DNA from: Pseudomonadota bacterium | GTDB taxonomy: Bacteria > Pseudomonadota > Gammaproteobacteria > Burkholderiales > Burkholderiaceae_B | Length of the DNA stretch: 64,000 nt | Reading direction: 5' to 3' | NCBI GenBank assembly: GCA_023440825.1 | Contig: JAEXRL010000018.1 | Location: 1-64,000 of the forward strand | Shown: piece after piece, positions 42,445 through 51,955 of the stretch | Numbering within the stretch: position 1 is the first letter of the stretch | Layout of the letters: every line of letters begins with the position of its first letter | Notes under the pieces: model-generated | Database searches by the model: none | Told to the model about the DNA's origin: nothing | The model's input: the letters and a program-made list of their open reading frames with translations, nothing else | Made by a program: the position numbers and the translations under genes

Positions 42445-43239
42445 ATGTCAGCTCTTAAACTTATTCATGTGAGTAAGCGCTTTGCGCCCCAGCGCAGTGC
42501 ATTACAACGTTTTTTCAGTCCTGCTACGGCAGCCGATGAAGGCTTTTTAGCCATAGATAACGTTTCGTTAACCATAGAGCAAGGCGAGTTTTTCGGCTTG
42601 TTAGGCCCAAATGGAGCGGGTAAAACGACCTTGATCTCCATGCTTGCGGGCCTCACTATGCCCAGCTCAGGCTCAGTGAGTGTATGTGGTTATGATGTTC
42701 GCACCCAATATCAGCAAGCCCGCCGTGCCCTAGGGGTAGTGCCTCAGGAGATTGTCTTTGATCCCTTCTTTACGGTACGCGAGACTTTGCGTTTACAGTC
42801 TGGCTACTTTGGGCTGAAAAACAATGACGATTGGATTGATGAGGTGCTTTTTAATCTGGCACTCTCTGATAAGGCCGATAGTAATATGCGTGCCTTGTCA
42901 GGGGGCATGAAACGACGCGTACTGGTTGCGCAGGCATTGGTGCACCGTCCACCTGTCATTATTTTGGATGAACCCACAGCAGGGGTCGATGTGGATCTGC
43001 GCCGCACCTTGTGGGAGTTTATCGTCAGGCTCAATCAGCAAGGCCATACCATTTTGTTAACCACGCACTATCTGGAAGAGGCGCAAGCCTTATGCCATAG
43101 ACTGGCCATGCTTAAACAGGGCAAAGTGGTGGCTCTGGATACGACTCGGGCCCTTATGGAGCGTGCTGGGAGCACTGACCTAGAGGAAGCCTTTGTGCGC
43201 ATTATGCATGATGAAAGTAAGATGGGAGTGGCGTTATGA
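42445..43239 (+). CDS. ABC transporter ATP-binding protein (YadG-like)
   Basis: 264 aa from ATG at 42445. Walker A LLGPNGAGKTT, signature LSGGMKRRVLVAQAL, Walker B VIILDEPTAGVD, H-loop TTHYLEEAQ. Pairs with the overlapping ABC-2 permease gene to form an exporter. The substrate is unknown; conserved position between mla and bolA-murA suggests an envelope component. Confidence 0.9.
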   Translation: MSALKLIHVSKRFAPQRSALQRFFSPATAADEGFLAIDNVSLTIEQGEFFGLLGPNGAGKTTLISMLAGLTMPSSGSVSVCGYDVRTQYQQARRALGVVPQEIVFDPFFTVRETLRLQSGYFGLKNNDDWIDEVLFNLALSDKADSNMRALSGGMKRRVLVAQALVHRPPVIILDEPTAGVDVDLRRTLWEFIVRLNQQGHTILLTTHYLEEAQALCHRLAMLKQGKVVALDTTRALMERAGSTDLEEAFVRIMHDESKMGVAL

Positions 43240-44093
43240 GTCAGAACGCTGAGAACAAACGTTGGGGTGTGCCACAGGACAGCAGTGCCTTAGGTGCTGC
43301 GCCGGTTACCGCCTCTTTGCCACCGCAGCCTGCCATGGGCTCGGGTTTCCCTATGCTCCTGCGCAAAGAGCTTTTGCGTTTTTGGAAAGTGGCTTTTCAG
43401 ACCATCGCCGCACCGGTATTGACGGCATTGATGTATCTGTTGATTTTCGCGCATGTGCTTGAAGGTCGAGTGAGCATTTATCACGACATCCCTTACACGT
43501 CTTTCCTGATTCCCGGCTTGATGATGATGAGTATGTTGCAAAATGCGTTTGCAAATCCCTCTTCGTCGCTGATCCAAAGCCGCATCAGTGGTAATTTGGT
43601 GTTTATTTTGTTGCCCCCCTTGTCATACCGCGAAATATTTGCGGCCTATGTCTTGGCTGCCATGGCCAGAGGCTTGTGCGTCGGGGTGTGTGTATGGGTG
43701 GTTGCCTTATTCTTTACCGAGTTGCCTTTGCATAACCCTTTGTGGGTAGCCATGTTTGCCGTGTTATCGTGTGGCATTATGGGCACCTTGGGGCTGATCG
43801 CTGGCTTATGGTCAGAAAAATTTGACCAGCTAGCCATGTTTCAGAACTTCCTGATCATGCCTGCTACGTTTTTATCCGGTGTGTTTTACTCCATACATAG
43901 CTTGCCCCCTTTCTGGCAAACTGTGTCGCATTGGAACCCACTGTTCTACACCATAGACGGCTTTCGCTATGGATTTTTTACTCAATCTGACGTCTCCCCA
44001 TGGTATAGCCTGGCGGTAGTGGCCGGAGTGTTTCTGGTCTTGTGCCTGCTATCTTTGCGTTTGCTGGCGTCAGGTTACAAATTACGGAATTAA
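43236..44093 (+). CDS. ABC-2 type permease (YadH-like)
   Basis: 285 aa, six membrane helices after a 45-residue cytosolic N-terminus, with the ABC-2 segment LMMMSMLQNAFANPSSSLIQ and a C-terminal PLFYTIDGFRYGFF. Starts within the preceding ATPase stop (ATGA). Forms the channel of the exporter; cargo unknown. Confidence 0.9.
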   Translation: MSQNAENKRWGVPQDSSALGAAPVTASLPPQPAMGSGFPMLLRKELLRFWKVAFQTIAAPVLTALMYLLIFAHVLEGRVSIYHDIPYTSFLIPGLMMMSMLQNAFANPSSSLIQSRISGNLVFILLPPLSYREIFAAYVLAAMARGLCVGVCVWVVALFFTELPLHNPLWVAMFAVLSCGIMGTLGLIAGLWSEKFDQLAMFQNFLIMPATFLSGVFYSIHSLPPFWQTVSHWNPLFYTIDGFRYGFFTQSDVSPWYSLAVVAGVFLVLCLLSLRLLASGYKLRN

Positions 44094-44097
44094 TCTT

Positions 44098-44346
44098 ATG
44101 TTGCCGACACCAGAACAAGTACGACAGTATATTGCCGACAACCTAGAGCATGACGTTCTGCAAGTGCAGGGAGATGGCTCGCACTTTGAAGCATTGATTG
44201 TCAGTAAAGCGTTTGAAGGTAAACGTGCTATTGCCCGCCATCAGCTTGTTTATGCAGCATTAGGCGATCGCATGAAGGCGGAAATTCATGCCCTGTCGAT
44301 GCGCACCCTGACTCCCGACGAATATAAGGCCAATCCGAATGGATAA
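44098..44346 (+). CDS. BolA family protein (IbaG-like)
   Basis: 82 aa with the BolA class II KH-like fold; GDGSHFEALIVSKAFEGK and RHQLVYAALGD are typical, with the conserved His-containing pair used for Fe-S binding with monothiol glutaredoxin. Positioned directly before murA as ibaG is in E. coli. Overlaps murA by 8 bp. Confidence 0.92.
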   Translation: MLPTPEQVRQYIADNLEHDVLQVQGDGSHFEALIVSKAFEGKRAIARHQLVYAALGDRMKAEIHALSMRTLTPDEYKANPNG

Positions 44347-45601
44347 ATTACGCATAGTTGGTGGTCGTCGCCTGCAAGGCGACGTCACCATTTCAGGTGC
44401 TAAAAATGCAGCACTGCCGATTTTATGTGCCAGTTTGCTAACAGCAGACACCGTCAGGCTGGATAACGTGCCTGACCTGCGCGATATCGACACCACGCTT
44501 AAGCTGTTGTCATTGCTGGGAGTGGAACAGACGCGTGATGGTACCAGCGTGCAGTTGCAGGCGGATCAGATCAACACTGTCGAGGCACCTTACGAATTGG
44601 TAAAAACCATGCGTGCTTCCATTTTAGTGTTGGGTCCTTTGCTAGCACGTTTTGGCGAAGCCAGAGTCAGTTTGCCAGGAGGCTGTGCGATTGGTCAGCG
44701 TCCAGTCGATCAGCACATCAAGGGGCTGGCCGCGATGGGGGCGGACATACGTGTAGAGCACGGTTTTGTCATTGCCAAAGCAAAGCGTTTGCAAGGGGCG
44801 GTGATTCGCACCGACATGATCACTGTCACGGGCACAGAAAATCTCATGATGGCCGCCACTCTGGCCGAAGGGCAGACTGTGCTGGAAAATGCGGCCCGTG
44901 AGCCCGAAGTGATCGACTTGGCCGAGCTGCTCATTAAAATGGGTGCACGTATCCAAGGTCACGGTACGGATCGTATCGTTATTGACGGGGTAGAGCGCCT
45001 GCATGGGGCTCAGCACACTATTTGTGCGGATCGTATTGAAACGGGCACGTTTTTATGCGCGGTTGCCGCCACGGGTGGCGACATTACTTTGCACAATACC
45101 AATGCCCAGTTTTTAGGGGCCACCCTAGATAAACTGCGTGAAGCTGGATTGGAGCTGGACGTGGGCGTGAATACTATCCGTGGGCAAATGCATACGCGTC
45201 CTAAGGCAGTGAGCTTTCGTACCACCGAATACCCCGGTTTTCCTACCGATATGCAGGCTCAGTTGATGGCATTAAACACCTTAGCGGACGGGACAGCGTC
45301 GATTGTTGAGACGATTTTCGAAAATCGTTATATGCATGTACAAGAGCTGAATCGTTTAGGTGCTGACATCGAGATTGATGGGAACGTGGCGGTGGTAAAA
45401 GGGGTGCAAGAGTTAAGCGGCGCGACGGTCATGGCCACGGACTTGCGTGCGTCAGCCAGTTTGGTGATAGCCGGTTTAGCGGCCCGAGATACCACTACCA
45501 TCGAACGCATTTACCATCTGGATCGGGGTTACGATCGCATGGAAAGCAAGTTGCAAGCCCTAGGTGCTCAAATTGAACGTATCAGCAAGGACACGGCATG
45601 A
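44339..45601 (+). CDS. murA: UDP-N-acetylglucosamine 1-carboxyvinyltransferase
   Basis: 420 aa. Transfers enolpyruvate from PEP to UDP-GlcNAc, the committed step of peptidoglycan synthesis. K-N pair in ISGAKNAALPIL (residues 20-30) and the catalytic loop LPGGCAIGQRP with Cys near 115, the fosfomycin target. Uses the product of GlmU. Overlaps hisG by ATGA. Confidence 0.97.
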   Translation: MDKLRIVGGRRLQGDVTISGAKNAALPILCASLLTADTVRLDNVPDLRDIDTTLKLLSLLGVEQTRDGTSVQLQADQINTVEAPYELVKTMRASILVLGPLLARFGEARVSLPGGCAIGQRPVDQHIKGLAAMGADIRVEHGFVIAKAKRLQGAVIRTDMITVTGTENLMMAATLAEGQTVLENAAREPEVIDLAELLIKMGARIQGHGTDRIVIDGVERLHGAQHTICADRIETGTFLCAVAATGGDITLHNTNAQFLGATLDKLREAGLELDVGVNTIRGQMHTRPKAVSFRTTEYPGFPTDMQAQLMALNTLADGTASIVETIFENRYMHVQELNRLGADIEIDGNVAVVKGVQELSGATVMATDLRASASLVIAGLAARDTTTIERIYHLDRGYDRMESKLQALGAQIERISKDTA

Positions 45602-46281
45602 ACCCAGCCAGCCTGAATAAACCCCTAACACTGGCCTTATCCAAAGGCAGAATTTTTGATGAAACCCTGCCTTTGCTCGAACAGGCAGGCATTAAAGTGC
45701 TCGAGCGTCCGGAATCGTCACGTAAGCTCATTTTGCCCACGAACACTCCTGATCTGCAATTAATTATTGTAAGGGCATCGGATGTGCCTACCTACGTGCA
45801 ATACGGAGCGGCACATATAGGCATTGCCGGTAAAGATGTGCTGTACGAGCATATGGAGCAGCACCCAGGTGGTTTGTACCAGCCTATCGATTTGAATATT
45901 GCACGTTGTCGTTTATGCGTGGCCGTAGAGCAGGGCTTTGATTACCATTCAGCAGTCAAAAAAGGCTCTCGTTTACGCATTGCCACGAAGTACACACGCG
46001 CTGCCCGCGAGCATTTCGCGAGCAAGGGGGTGTATGTGGATTTAATTAAGCTGTATGGCTCTATGGAATTGGCTCCCTTAGTGGGCTTAGCCGATGCCAT
46101 TGTGGACTTGGTCTCTACCGGTGGCACCTTAAAAGCCAACCGATTGGTCGAAGTAGAGCAAATCGCGGAAATTTCCTCTCGTTTGATTATCAATCAAGCA
46201 GCCATGAAAAACCGCGGGGTACAATTACAACCACTGATCGATGCTTTCATGCATGCATCAGTAGAACAAGTCTCAGCATAA
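45598..46281 (+). CDS. hisG: ATP phosphoribosyltransferase, short form
   Basis: 227 aa: the short catalytic form without the C-terminal regulatory domain, so it should need HisZ, which is not in the window. First step of histidine synthesis from PRPP and ATP. TLALSKGRIFDETLPLLEQAG opening and the VDLVSTGGTLKAN phosphate loop are typical. Confidence 0.96.
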   Translation: MNPASLNKPLTLALSKGRIFDETLPLLEQAGIKVLERPESSRKLILPTNTPDLQLIIVRASDVPTYVQYGAAHIGIAGKDVLYEHMEQHPGGLYQPIDLNIARCRLCVAVEQGFDYHSAVKKGSRLRIATKYTRAAREHFASKGVYVDLIKLYGSMELAPLVGLADAIVDLVSTGGTLKANRLVEVEQIAEISSRLIINQAAMKNRGVQLQPLIDAFMHASVEQVSA

Positions 46282-46330
46282 GTAAATCAGGATACACTTC
46301 TTTTTGTAACTTAGCTTTCGTATAAAATTT

Positions 46331-47635
46331 ATGTCGATCATACGTCGCCTGGATGCCGAATCCCCTCAGTTCGATCAGGAACTGCAAGCCCTACTCGCTT
46401 ATGAGGCAGCGCAAGATGCTTCCATTGAAACGGCATGCGCCCAGATTCTGCATCATATTCAGCAAAAGGGCGACGCAGCTTTGCTGGAGTACACCCAACG
46501 TTTTGATCGTTTGCAACTGAAATCAGCAGCACAACTGGAAATTGGTCCAGATCAGTTGCAGGCCGCCTTGCACAGCCTGCCTAGCGAACAGCGTCAGGCC
46601 CTAGAGCAAGCCGCCCAGCGCATACGCAGCTACCACGAGCACCAGCGTACCGAGTCCTGGACCTATACTGAAGCCGATGGCACGGTACTGGGCCAACAGG
46701 TAACGCCTTTGGATCGTGTTGGCTTGTACGTGCCCGGTGGTAAAGCGGCCTATCCCTCTTCCGTACTCATGAATGCGGTGCCTGCTAAGGTGGCAGGCGT
46801 GCCAGAGCTGATTATGGTGACCCCTACACCGGACGGTGTCCGTAACCCCATTGTGTTAGCCGCTGCGGCTCTTGGGGGCGTGGATCGGGTCTTTACCGTA
46901 GGAGGCGCTCAGGCAGTAGGGGCACTGGCTTATGGTACCGCTACCATTCCCGCCGTAGATAAAATTGTGGGGCCGGGCAATGCCTATGTGGCGGCTGCTA
47001 AGCGACGCGTATTTGGGGTGGTCGGTATTGATATGATTGCCGGGCCTAGCGAAATCCTGATTATTTGCGATGGCCATACCCCGGCTGACTGGATTGCCAT
47101 GGACCTGTTCTCTCAGGCCGAGCACGACGAGCTTGCGCAGTCTATTTTGCTTTGTCCCGATGCGGCTTTTCTGGATCAGGTGCAGCAGTCTATCGAACGC
47201 TTGCTGCCTACCATGCCCCGAGCCGATATTATCCGTCGTAGCCTAGCTGGCCGTGGCGCTCTGATTCAGGTGCGCGACCTGGAACACGCCTGTGATATTA
47301 GCAACCACATCGCGCCTGAGCATCTTGAGGTGTCCGTTCGGGATGCCGCTGCACTCTTAGGGAAAATACGTCATGCTGGCGCTATTTTCCTGGGCTCTTA
47401 CAGCTCGGAGTCCTTAGGGGACTACTGTGCTGGCCCTAACCATGTTCTCCCTACCGCACGCACTGCTCGCTTTTCGTCCCCACTTGGGGTCTACGACTTT
47501 CAAAAGCGTAGTAGCATTATTCAGATTTCCGAATCTGGCGCGCAAACTCTGGGACCTATCGCTGCCACGCTGGCGAAGGGCGAGGGCTTGCATGCCCACG
47601 CCGCTAGCGCGGAGTTTCGCCTCAAATCCTTTTGA
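46331..47635 (+). CDS. hisD: Histidinol dehydrogenase
   Basis: 434 aa. Performs the last two oxidations, histidinol to histidine. VDKIVGPGNAYVAAAKR and IDMIAGPSEILI segments and the zinc/catalytic His pair in LFSQAEHDELAQS and CDISNHIAPEHLEV are present. hisB follows 23 bp later; hisC, usual at this place in relatives, is missing. Confidence 0.97.
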   Translation: MSIIRRLDAESPQFDQELQALLAYEAAQDASIETACAQILHHIQQKGDAALLEYTQRFDRLQLKSAAQLEIGPDQLQAALHSLPSEQRQALEQAAQRIRSYHEHQRTESWTYTEADGTVLGQQVTPLDRVGLYVPGGKAAYPSSVLMNAVPAKVAGVPELIMVTPTPDGVRNPIVLAAAALGGVDRVFTVGGAQAVGALAYGTATIPAVDKIVGPGNAYVAAAKRRVFGVVGIDMIAGPSEILIICDGHTPADWIAMDLFSQAEHDELAQSILLCPDAAFLDQVQQSIERLLPTMPRADIIRRSLAGRGALIQVRDLEHACDISNHIAPEHLEVSVRDAAALLGKIRHAGAIFLGSYSSESLGDYCAGPNHVLPTARTARFSSPLGVYDFQKRSSIIQISESGAQTLGPIAATLAKGEGLHAHAASAEFRLKSF

Positions 47636-47658
47636 TCCCGCTTTGGGACCATTTGCTT

Positions 47659-48246
47659 ATGCGTACCGCTGAAATTACCCGTAATACCAACGAAACCCGT
47701 ATCCGTGTTGCTATCAATATTGATGGCACGGGTGAACACAAATTAAATAGTGGTGTTCCTTTCTTGGATCACATGCTGGATCAAATCGCTCGTCATGGTG
47801 TGATTGACCTGGACGTTTACTGTGAGGGCGATAACCATATCGATGATCACCACTCGGTGGAGGATATCGGGATTGCACTTGGCCAGGCGTTTGCCAAAGC
47901 CATAGGCAATAAAGTAGGCTTGCGTCGTTACGGCCATGCTTATGTGCCCTTAGACGAATCGCTGTCACGTGTGGTGATCGATTTTTCAGGTCGTCCCGGC
48001 TTGTATTACCATGTACCTTTTTCGCGTGCCCGCATTGGTCAGTTTGACGTAGATTTAGCACGCGAGTTTTTTCAAGGTTTCGTCAATCACGCCATGGCCA
48101 CCTTGCATATTGATAACATCCGTGGCGAAAATGCCCACCATCAATGTGAAACGGTCTTTAAAGCCTTTGGTCGCGCTCTGCGTATGGCGCTTGAGCATGA
48201 TCCACGCAACGAAGGTGTAGTGCCCTCAACCAAGGGCGTGCTGTAA
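47659..48246 (+). CDS. hisB: Imidazoleglycerol-phosphate dehydratase
   Basis: 195 aa, monofunctional (no N-terminal phosphatase domain). Metal ligands in DHMLDQIARHG, DDHHSVEDIG and ENAHHQCE. Start at ATG 47659; an upstream in-frame codon at 47632 would overlap hisD and is less likely. Histidinol-phosphatase must be supplied elsewhere. Confidence 0.96.
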   Translation: MRTAEITRNTNETRIRVAINIDGTGEHKLNSGVPFLDHMLDQIARHGVIDLDVYCEGDNHIDDHHSVEDIGIALGQAFAKAIGNKVGLRRYGHAYVPLDESLSRVVIDFSGRPGLYYHVPFSRARIGQFDVDLAREFFQGFVNHAMATLHIDNIRGENAHHQCETVFKAFGRALRMALEHDPRNEGVVPSTKGVL

Positions 48247-48268
48247 ACCTGCTTAAGGTTCACTCAAT

Positions 48269-48913
48269 GTGAGTACTATCGCTATAGTCGATTACGGTAT
48301 GGGCAACTTTTTTTCAGTTGCCCGTGCCCTGCAGGCGGCCTCTCCAGCCGCCAGCATCCTGATTGCCCGCGACCCTCAAGACATTTTACAGGCCGAGCGG
48401 GTGGTATTGCCTGGGCAGGGAGCCATGCCCGATTGCATGCGTCATCTGCGCCATTCTGGCTTATTGCCTGCTGTATTGCACGCCGCTCAGCATAAACCTT
48501 TGCTAGGTATTTGTGTGGGTGAACAAATGTTGTTTGATTCCAGCCAAGAGGGGCCTAGCGCTTGCTTAGGTCTGCTGGCCGGCACAGTAAGGCGTTTCGA
48601 GACGGGTAAAAACAGCAAAATTGATCAGGGAAAACCCCTGATTAAAGTGCCTCATGTGGGTTGGAATCGTGTTCATCAATGCAAACCGCACGCGCTTTGG
48701 CATAATATTAATGACGGTGCATATTTTTATTTTGTGCACAGTTACTTTGCTCAGCCCACACACGATGCAGATATCGCCGCTTACAGCTATTATGGCCAAG
48801 GCTTTACCTCTGCGGTGGCAAGGGCTAATATTTTTGCGGTGCAGTACCATCCTGAAAAAAGTGCAGACAACGGTTTGCAATTTTTTCGGAATTTTTCCAA
48901 CTGGAAACCTTAA
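48269..48913 (+). CDS. hisH: Imidazole glycerol phosphate synthase, glutaminase subunit
   Basis: 214 aa from a GTG at 48269. Class I glutamine amidotransferase with Cys in GICVGEQMLF and His/Glu in AVQYHPEKSADNG. Supplies ammonia to HisF. Two bases upstream an ATG in another frame is a decoy. Confidence 0.95.
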   Translation: MSTIAIVDYGMGNFFSVARALQAASPAASILIARDPQDILQAERVVLPGQGAMPDCMRHLRHSGLLPAVLHAAQHKPLLGICVGEQMLFDSSQEGPSACLGLLAGTVRRFETGKNSKIDQGKPLIKVPHVGWNRVHQCKPHALWHNINDGAYFYFVHSYFAQPTHDADIAAYSYYGQGFTSAVARANIFAVQYHPEKSADNGLQFFRNFSNWKP

Positions 48914-48976
48914 TTTTTCTTCCAGATACCTGTCTGGTGCTTTTATTAATTTTCATACGTTTTACGGCTATAAATC

Positions 48977-49717
48977 ATGCTTCTGATCCCTGCCATCGAC
49001 CTTAAAGACGGGCGCTGTGTACGCCTTCGCCAGGGCGACCTCGATGACGTCACCGTGTTCTCGGACGATCCAGCAGCCACCGCCAGCCAGTGGCTAGAGC
49101 AAGGCGCACGTCGTCTGCATCTGGTAGACCTTAATGGTGCTTTTGCCGGTAAGCCCAAAAACGTGGAGGCTATCCGTGCCATTGTCGATGCCGTGGGCAG
49201 CGATATTCCAGTACAAATTGGTGGTGGTATTCGCGACCTGGACACCATCGAGCAGTACCTTGATAACGGCATTAGCTACGTGATTATTGGCACGGCGGCA
49301 GTCAAGAGCCCTGGCTTTTTGCGTGATGCATGCAGCGCCTTTCCAGGCAGTATCATCGTGGGTCTGGATGCTCGCGATGGCAAAGTGGCTACCGACGGCT
49401 GGAGCAAGCTTACCCGGCACGATGTGCTGGACATGGCTAAAAAGTTTGAGGACTACGGCTGCGAATCGATTATTTATACCGATATCGGTCGTGACGGCAT
49501 GCTCAGTGGAGTCAATATTGAAGCCACGGTGCGTCTGTCCCAGCACGTGAAAATTCCCGTGATCGCCTCGGGAGGTGTCACTGATCTAAAAGACATCGAG
49601 GCACTCTGTGAGGTGGAGCACGAGGGCATAGAAGGGGTTATTTTGGGTCGCAGTATTTACGAAGGTACACTGAACTTTGCCGAGGCACAGGAGTTTGCAG
49701 ACGAGTATCAAGCATGA
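48977..49717 (+). CDS. hisA: ProFAR isomerase
   Basis: 246 aa TIM barrel; starts MLLIPAIDLKDGRCVRL with the catalytic Asp at residue 8, and phosphate-binding loops QIGGGIRD and VIASGGVTDL. Fourth step of the pathway. Overlaps hisF by ATGA. Confidence 0.96.
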   Translation: MLLIPAIDLKDGRCVRLRQGDLDDVTVFSDDPAATASQWLEQGARRLHLVDLNGAFAGKPKNVEAIRAIVDAVGSDIPVQIGGGIRDLDTIEQYLDNGISYVIIGTAAVKSPGFLRDACSAFPGSIIVGLDARDGKVATDGWSKLTRHDVLDMAKKFEDYGCESIIYTDIGRDGMLSGVNIEATVRLSQHVKIPVIASGGVTDLKDIEALCEVEHEGIEGVILGRSIYEGTLNFAEAQEFADEYQA

Positions 49718-50517
49718 GCGCTGTCAAGCAAGCCGCTAGCCGTAACGAGTTAAGCTGCCGCATTATTCCTTGTCTGGATGTCACCGCGGGGCGCGTGGTC
49801 AAAGGCGTGAATTTTGTGGATTTGGTGGATGCAGGCGATCCAGTGGAGATCGCCCGGCGTTATAACGAGCAGGGTGCCGACGAGCTGACCTTGCTCGACA
49901 TTACCGCCAGCTCTGAAAATCGCGATCTTATTTTGCCCATTATTGCGCAGGTCGCTGAGCAAATCTTCATCCCCTTAACCGTGGGTGGTGGCGTACGAGA
50001 AGTCAGTGACGTGCAGCGCTTACTGGATGCAGGAGCAGATAAAGTTTCCATCAACAGCAGCGCGATCTCCAACCCTGAGCTTGTTCGTGCTGCTGCCCAG
50101 CACCATGGTTCACAGTGCATTGTGGTCGCCATTGATGCGCGCTTGGTGTCTGAGCCTGGCGAGGCACCGCGTTGGGAAGTGTTTACCCATGGCGGACGCC
50201 GTGCAACGGGGCTGGATGCGATAGAATGGGCGCAGAAAATGGCCGAGTATGGGGCAGGTGAAATCTTGCTGACCAGCATGGACAAAGACGGTACCAAGTC
50301 GGGCTTTGACTTATTACTTACCCGTGCGGTGTCCGATGCCGTTGATGTGCCGGTGATTGCTTCCGGTGGTGTGGGCGGCTTGCAAGATTTGGCAGATGGT
50401 GTGCTGCAAGGCGGTGCGAGTGCCGTACTAGCGGCTAGTATTTTTCACTATGGCCAACACACAGTCGCTGAAGCCAAGGCGTTTATGGCGGCTCAAGGTA
50501 TTAAGGTGCGTCAGTAA
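49714..50517 (+). CDS. hisF: Imidazole glycerol phosphate synthase, cyclase subunit
   Basis: 267 aa TIM barrel. RIIPCLDVTAGRVVKGVNF near the N-terminus carries the catalytic Asp; TVGGGVREV and ASGGVGGL bind phosphate. About 15 extra residues precede the usual start. Works with HisH and releases AICAR to purine synthesis. Confidence 0.96.
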   Translation: MSAVKQAASRNELSCRIIPCLDVTAGRVVKGVNFVDLVDAGDPVEIARRYNEQGADELTLLDITASSENRDLILPIIAQVAEQIFIPLTVGGGVREVSDVQRLLDAGADKVSINSSAISNPELVRAAAQHHGSQCIVVAIDARLVSEPGEAPRWEVFTHGGRRATGLDAIEWAQKMAEYGAGEILLTSMDKDGTKSGFDLLLTRAVSDAVDVPVIASGGVGGLQDLADGVLQGGASAVLAASIFHYGQHTVAEAKAFMAAQGIKVRQ

Positions 50518-50924
50518 TGTCAGTACATCCTGCCTGGTTAGACCACGTGAAGTTTGATGCGGACGGCTTGATCCCGGCTATTGCTCAGGACTACGTGAGT
50601 AAAAAAATCATGATGGTCGCCTGGATGAATCGGCAAGCCTTGCAAGAGACCGTGAGCAGCAAGCGTGCCGTGTATTGGTCTAGATCCAGACAGCGCTTGT
50701 GGCGTAAAGGCGAGGAGTCCGGCCACGTACAGCAGGTACATGATGTGTATCTGGATTGCGATGGCGATGTGGTCTTGCTCATGATTGATCAGGTAGGACA
50801 AATCGCTTGTCACACAGGTCGCGAAAGCTGCTTTTTTCGTCAACTACAGACGGGTGCAGGTGGTGAGTCGAACTGGGAAACGGTAGCACCCGTGTTAAAA
50901 GATCCGGAGCAGATTTACCGATGA
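50517..50924 (+). CDS. hisI: Phosphoribosyl-AMP cyclohydrolase
   Basis: 135 aa; metal-binding Asp/Cys in VYLDCDGDVVLLMIDQ and CHTGRESCFFR. Third pathway step. Separate from HisE, as in other betaproteobacteria. Start overlaps the hisF stop by one base and its stop overlaps hisE by ATGA. Confidence 0.95.
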   Translation: MSVHPAWLDHVKFDADGLIPAIAQDYVSKKIMMVAWMNRQALQETVSSKRAVYWSRSRQRLWRKGEESGHVQQVHDVYLDCDGDVVLLMIDQVGQIACHTGRESCFFRQLQTGAGGESNWETVAPVLKDPEQIYR

Positions 50925-51271
50925 CAAAAGCCATTACTCGAGACAGTATTCTGGCCCATTTGCAGCAAACCTTGAAAAGTCGTTTGCCGCAGGAACACGG
51001 TGATCCTAGTGCGTCGTATGTGGCCAAGCTCTATGCCAAAGGGCCCGATGCCTTTTTAAAGAAGGTGGGTGAAGAGGCCACTGAGTTTGTGATGGCCGCC
51101 AAAGATGGCGAGGCTGAACGCATCGTGAGTGAAGCGGCGGACCTGTGGTTTCATACCTTGGTAGCCTTAACGTATTTTGGTTTAAGTTACGAAGATGTAC
51201 TTTCCGAGCTAGTGCGCCGTGAAGGGGTGTCTGGCCTTCAAGAAAAAGCGTCTCGATCCGAGTCTGCCTGA
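50921..51271 (+). CDS. hisE: Phosphoribosyl-ATP pyrophosphatase
   Basis: 116 aa, MazG-like all-alpha fold: KVGEEATEFVMAAKDGE and SEAADLWFHTLVAL carry the Mg2+-binding acidic residues. Second step of histidine synthesis and last his gene of the cluster. Confidence 0.95.
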   Translation: MTKAITRDSILAHLQQTLKSRLPQEHGDPSASYVAKLYAKGPDAFLKKVGEEATEFVMAAKDGEAERIVSEAADLWFHTLVALTYFGLSYEDVLSELVRREGVSGLQEKASRSESA

Positions 51272-51319
51272 TTCACGCTAGTATCTGCGTACAATACGAT
51301 TTATATTCGGTAATAGCTT

Positions 51320-51688
51320 ATGAGTGATAACTGTCTATTTTGTAAAATTGTTGAAGGAAGCATCCCCTGTACTAAAGTGTATGAGGACGATGATTTCCTG
51401 GCATTTAACGACATTAACCCCGCGGCACCCGTACATATTTTGGTAGTTCCCAAGCAGCATGTACATTCTTTGCAAACAATTCATGCAGAAGATGCCGTAT
51501 GGTTGGGTAAAATGCTGGCATTAGCGCCTGAAATTGCTCGTCTGGGCGGCTGTCGTCCCGGACATGAGGGTGGTTTTCGTGTGGTTATTAATAGTGGCCT
51601 AGACGGCGGCCAAGAAATTAATCATTTGCACATGCATGTACTCGGAGGCGAGCGTCCATGGCAAAGCAGGGCAGCACCCGCTGCGTAA
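51320..51688 (+). CDS. HIT family hydrolase (HinT-like)
   Basis: 122 aa with the nucleotide-binding triad HLHMHVLGG near residue 100 and CLFCKIVEGSIP at the N-terminus. Probably a purine nucleoside phosphoramidase. Lies between hisE and tatA on the same strand, an order common in betaproteobacteria. Confidence 0.92.
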   Translation: MSDNCLFCKIVEGSIPCTKVYEDDDFLAFNDINPAAPVHILVVPKQHVHSLQTIHAEDAVWLGKMLALAPEIARLGGCRPGHEGGFRVVINSGLDGGQEINHLHMHVLGGERPWQSRAAPAA

Positions 51689-51700
51689 CGGAGATTTAAC

Positions 51701-51934
51701 ATGGGTAGTTTTAGTCCTTGGCACTGGCTTATTGTTTTATTGGTCGTTGTGCTTATTTTTGGTACCAAAAAGTTGCGTAATCTAGGTGAAGACTTGGGTG
51801 GCGCTGTGAAAGGCTTTAAAAAAGGCATGAAAGATGCCACCTCTGAGGACACACCGGAAAGCGTCACGCAACGCACTCAGGATGACAGCGCACAAACGAT
51901 AGACGTGCAGGCTAAAGAAAAATCAGAGTCGTAA
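51701..51934 (+). CDS. tatA: TatA, twin-arginine translocase pore subunit
   Basis: 77 aa: short N-terminal membrane helix (WHWLIVLLVVVLIFG), hinge with KLRNLGEDLGGAVKGFKKG amphipathic helix, then an acidic unstructured tail. Oligomerises to pass folded proteins across the inner membrane. Confidence 0.95.
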   Translation: MGSFSPWHWLIVLLVVVLIFGTKKLRNLGEDLGGAVKGFKKGMKDATSEDTPESVTQRTQDDSAQTIDVQAKEKSES

Positions 51935-51955
51935 TTTTTGCGCTTGTGAGTCTGC

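Noticed and set aside
43290..43577. Overlapping minus-strand frames inside the ABC-2 permease gene
   Set aside because: Low-quality composition and full overlap with a clear membrane protein gene.
48267..48269. ATG at 48267 as hisH start
   Set aside because: It is out of frame with the conserved N-terminus; the GTG at 48269 is in frame.
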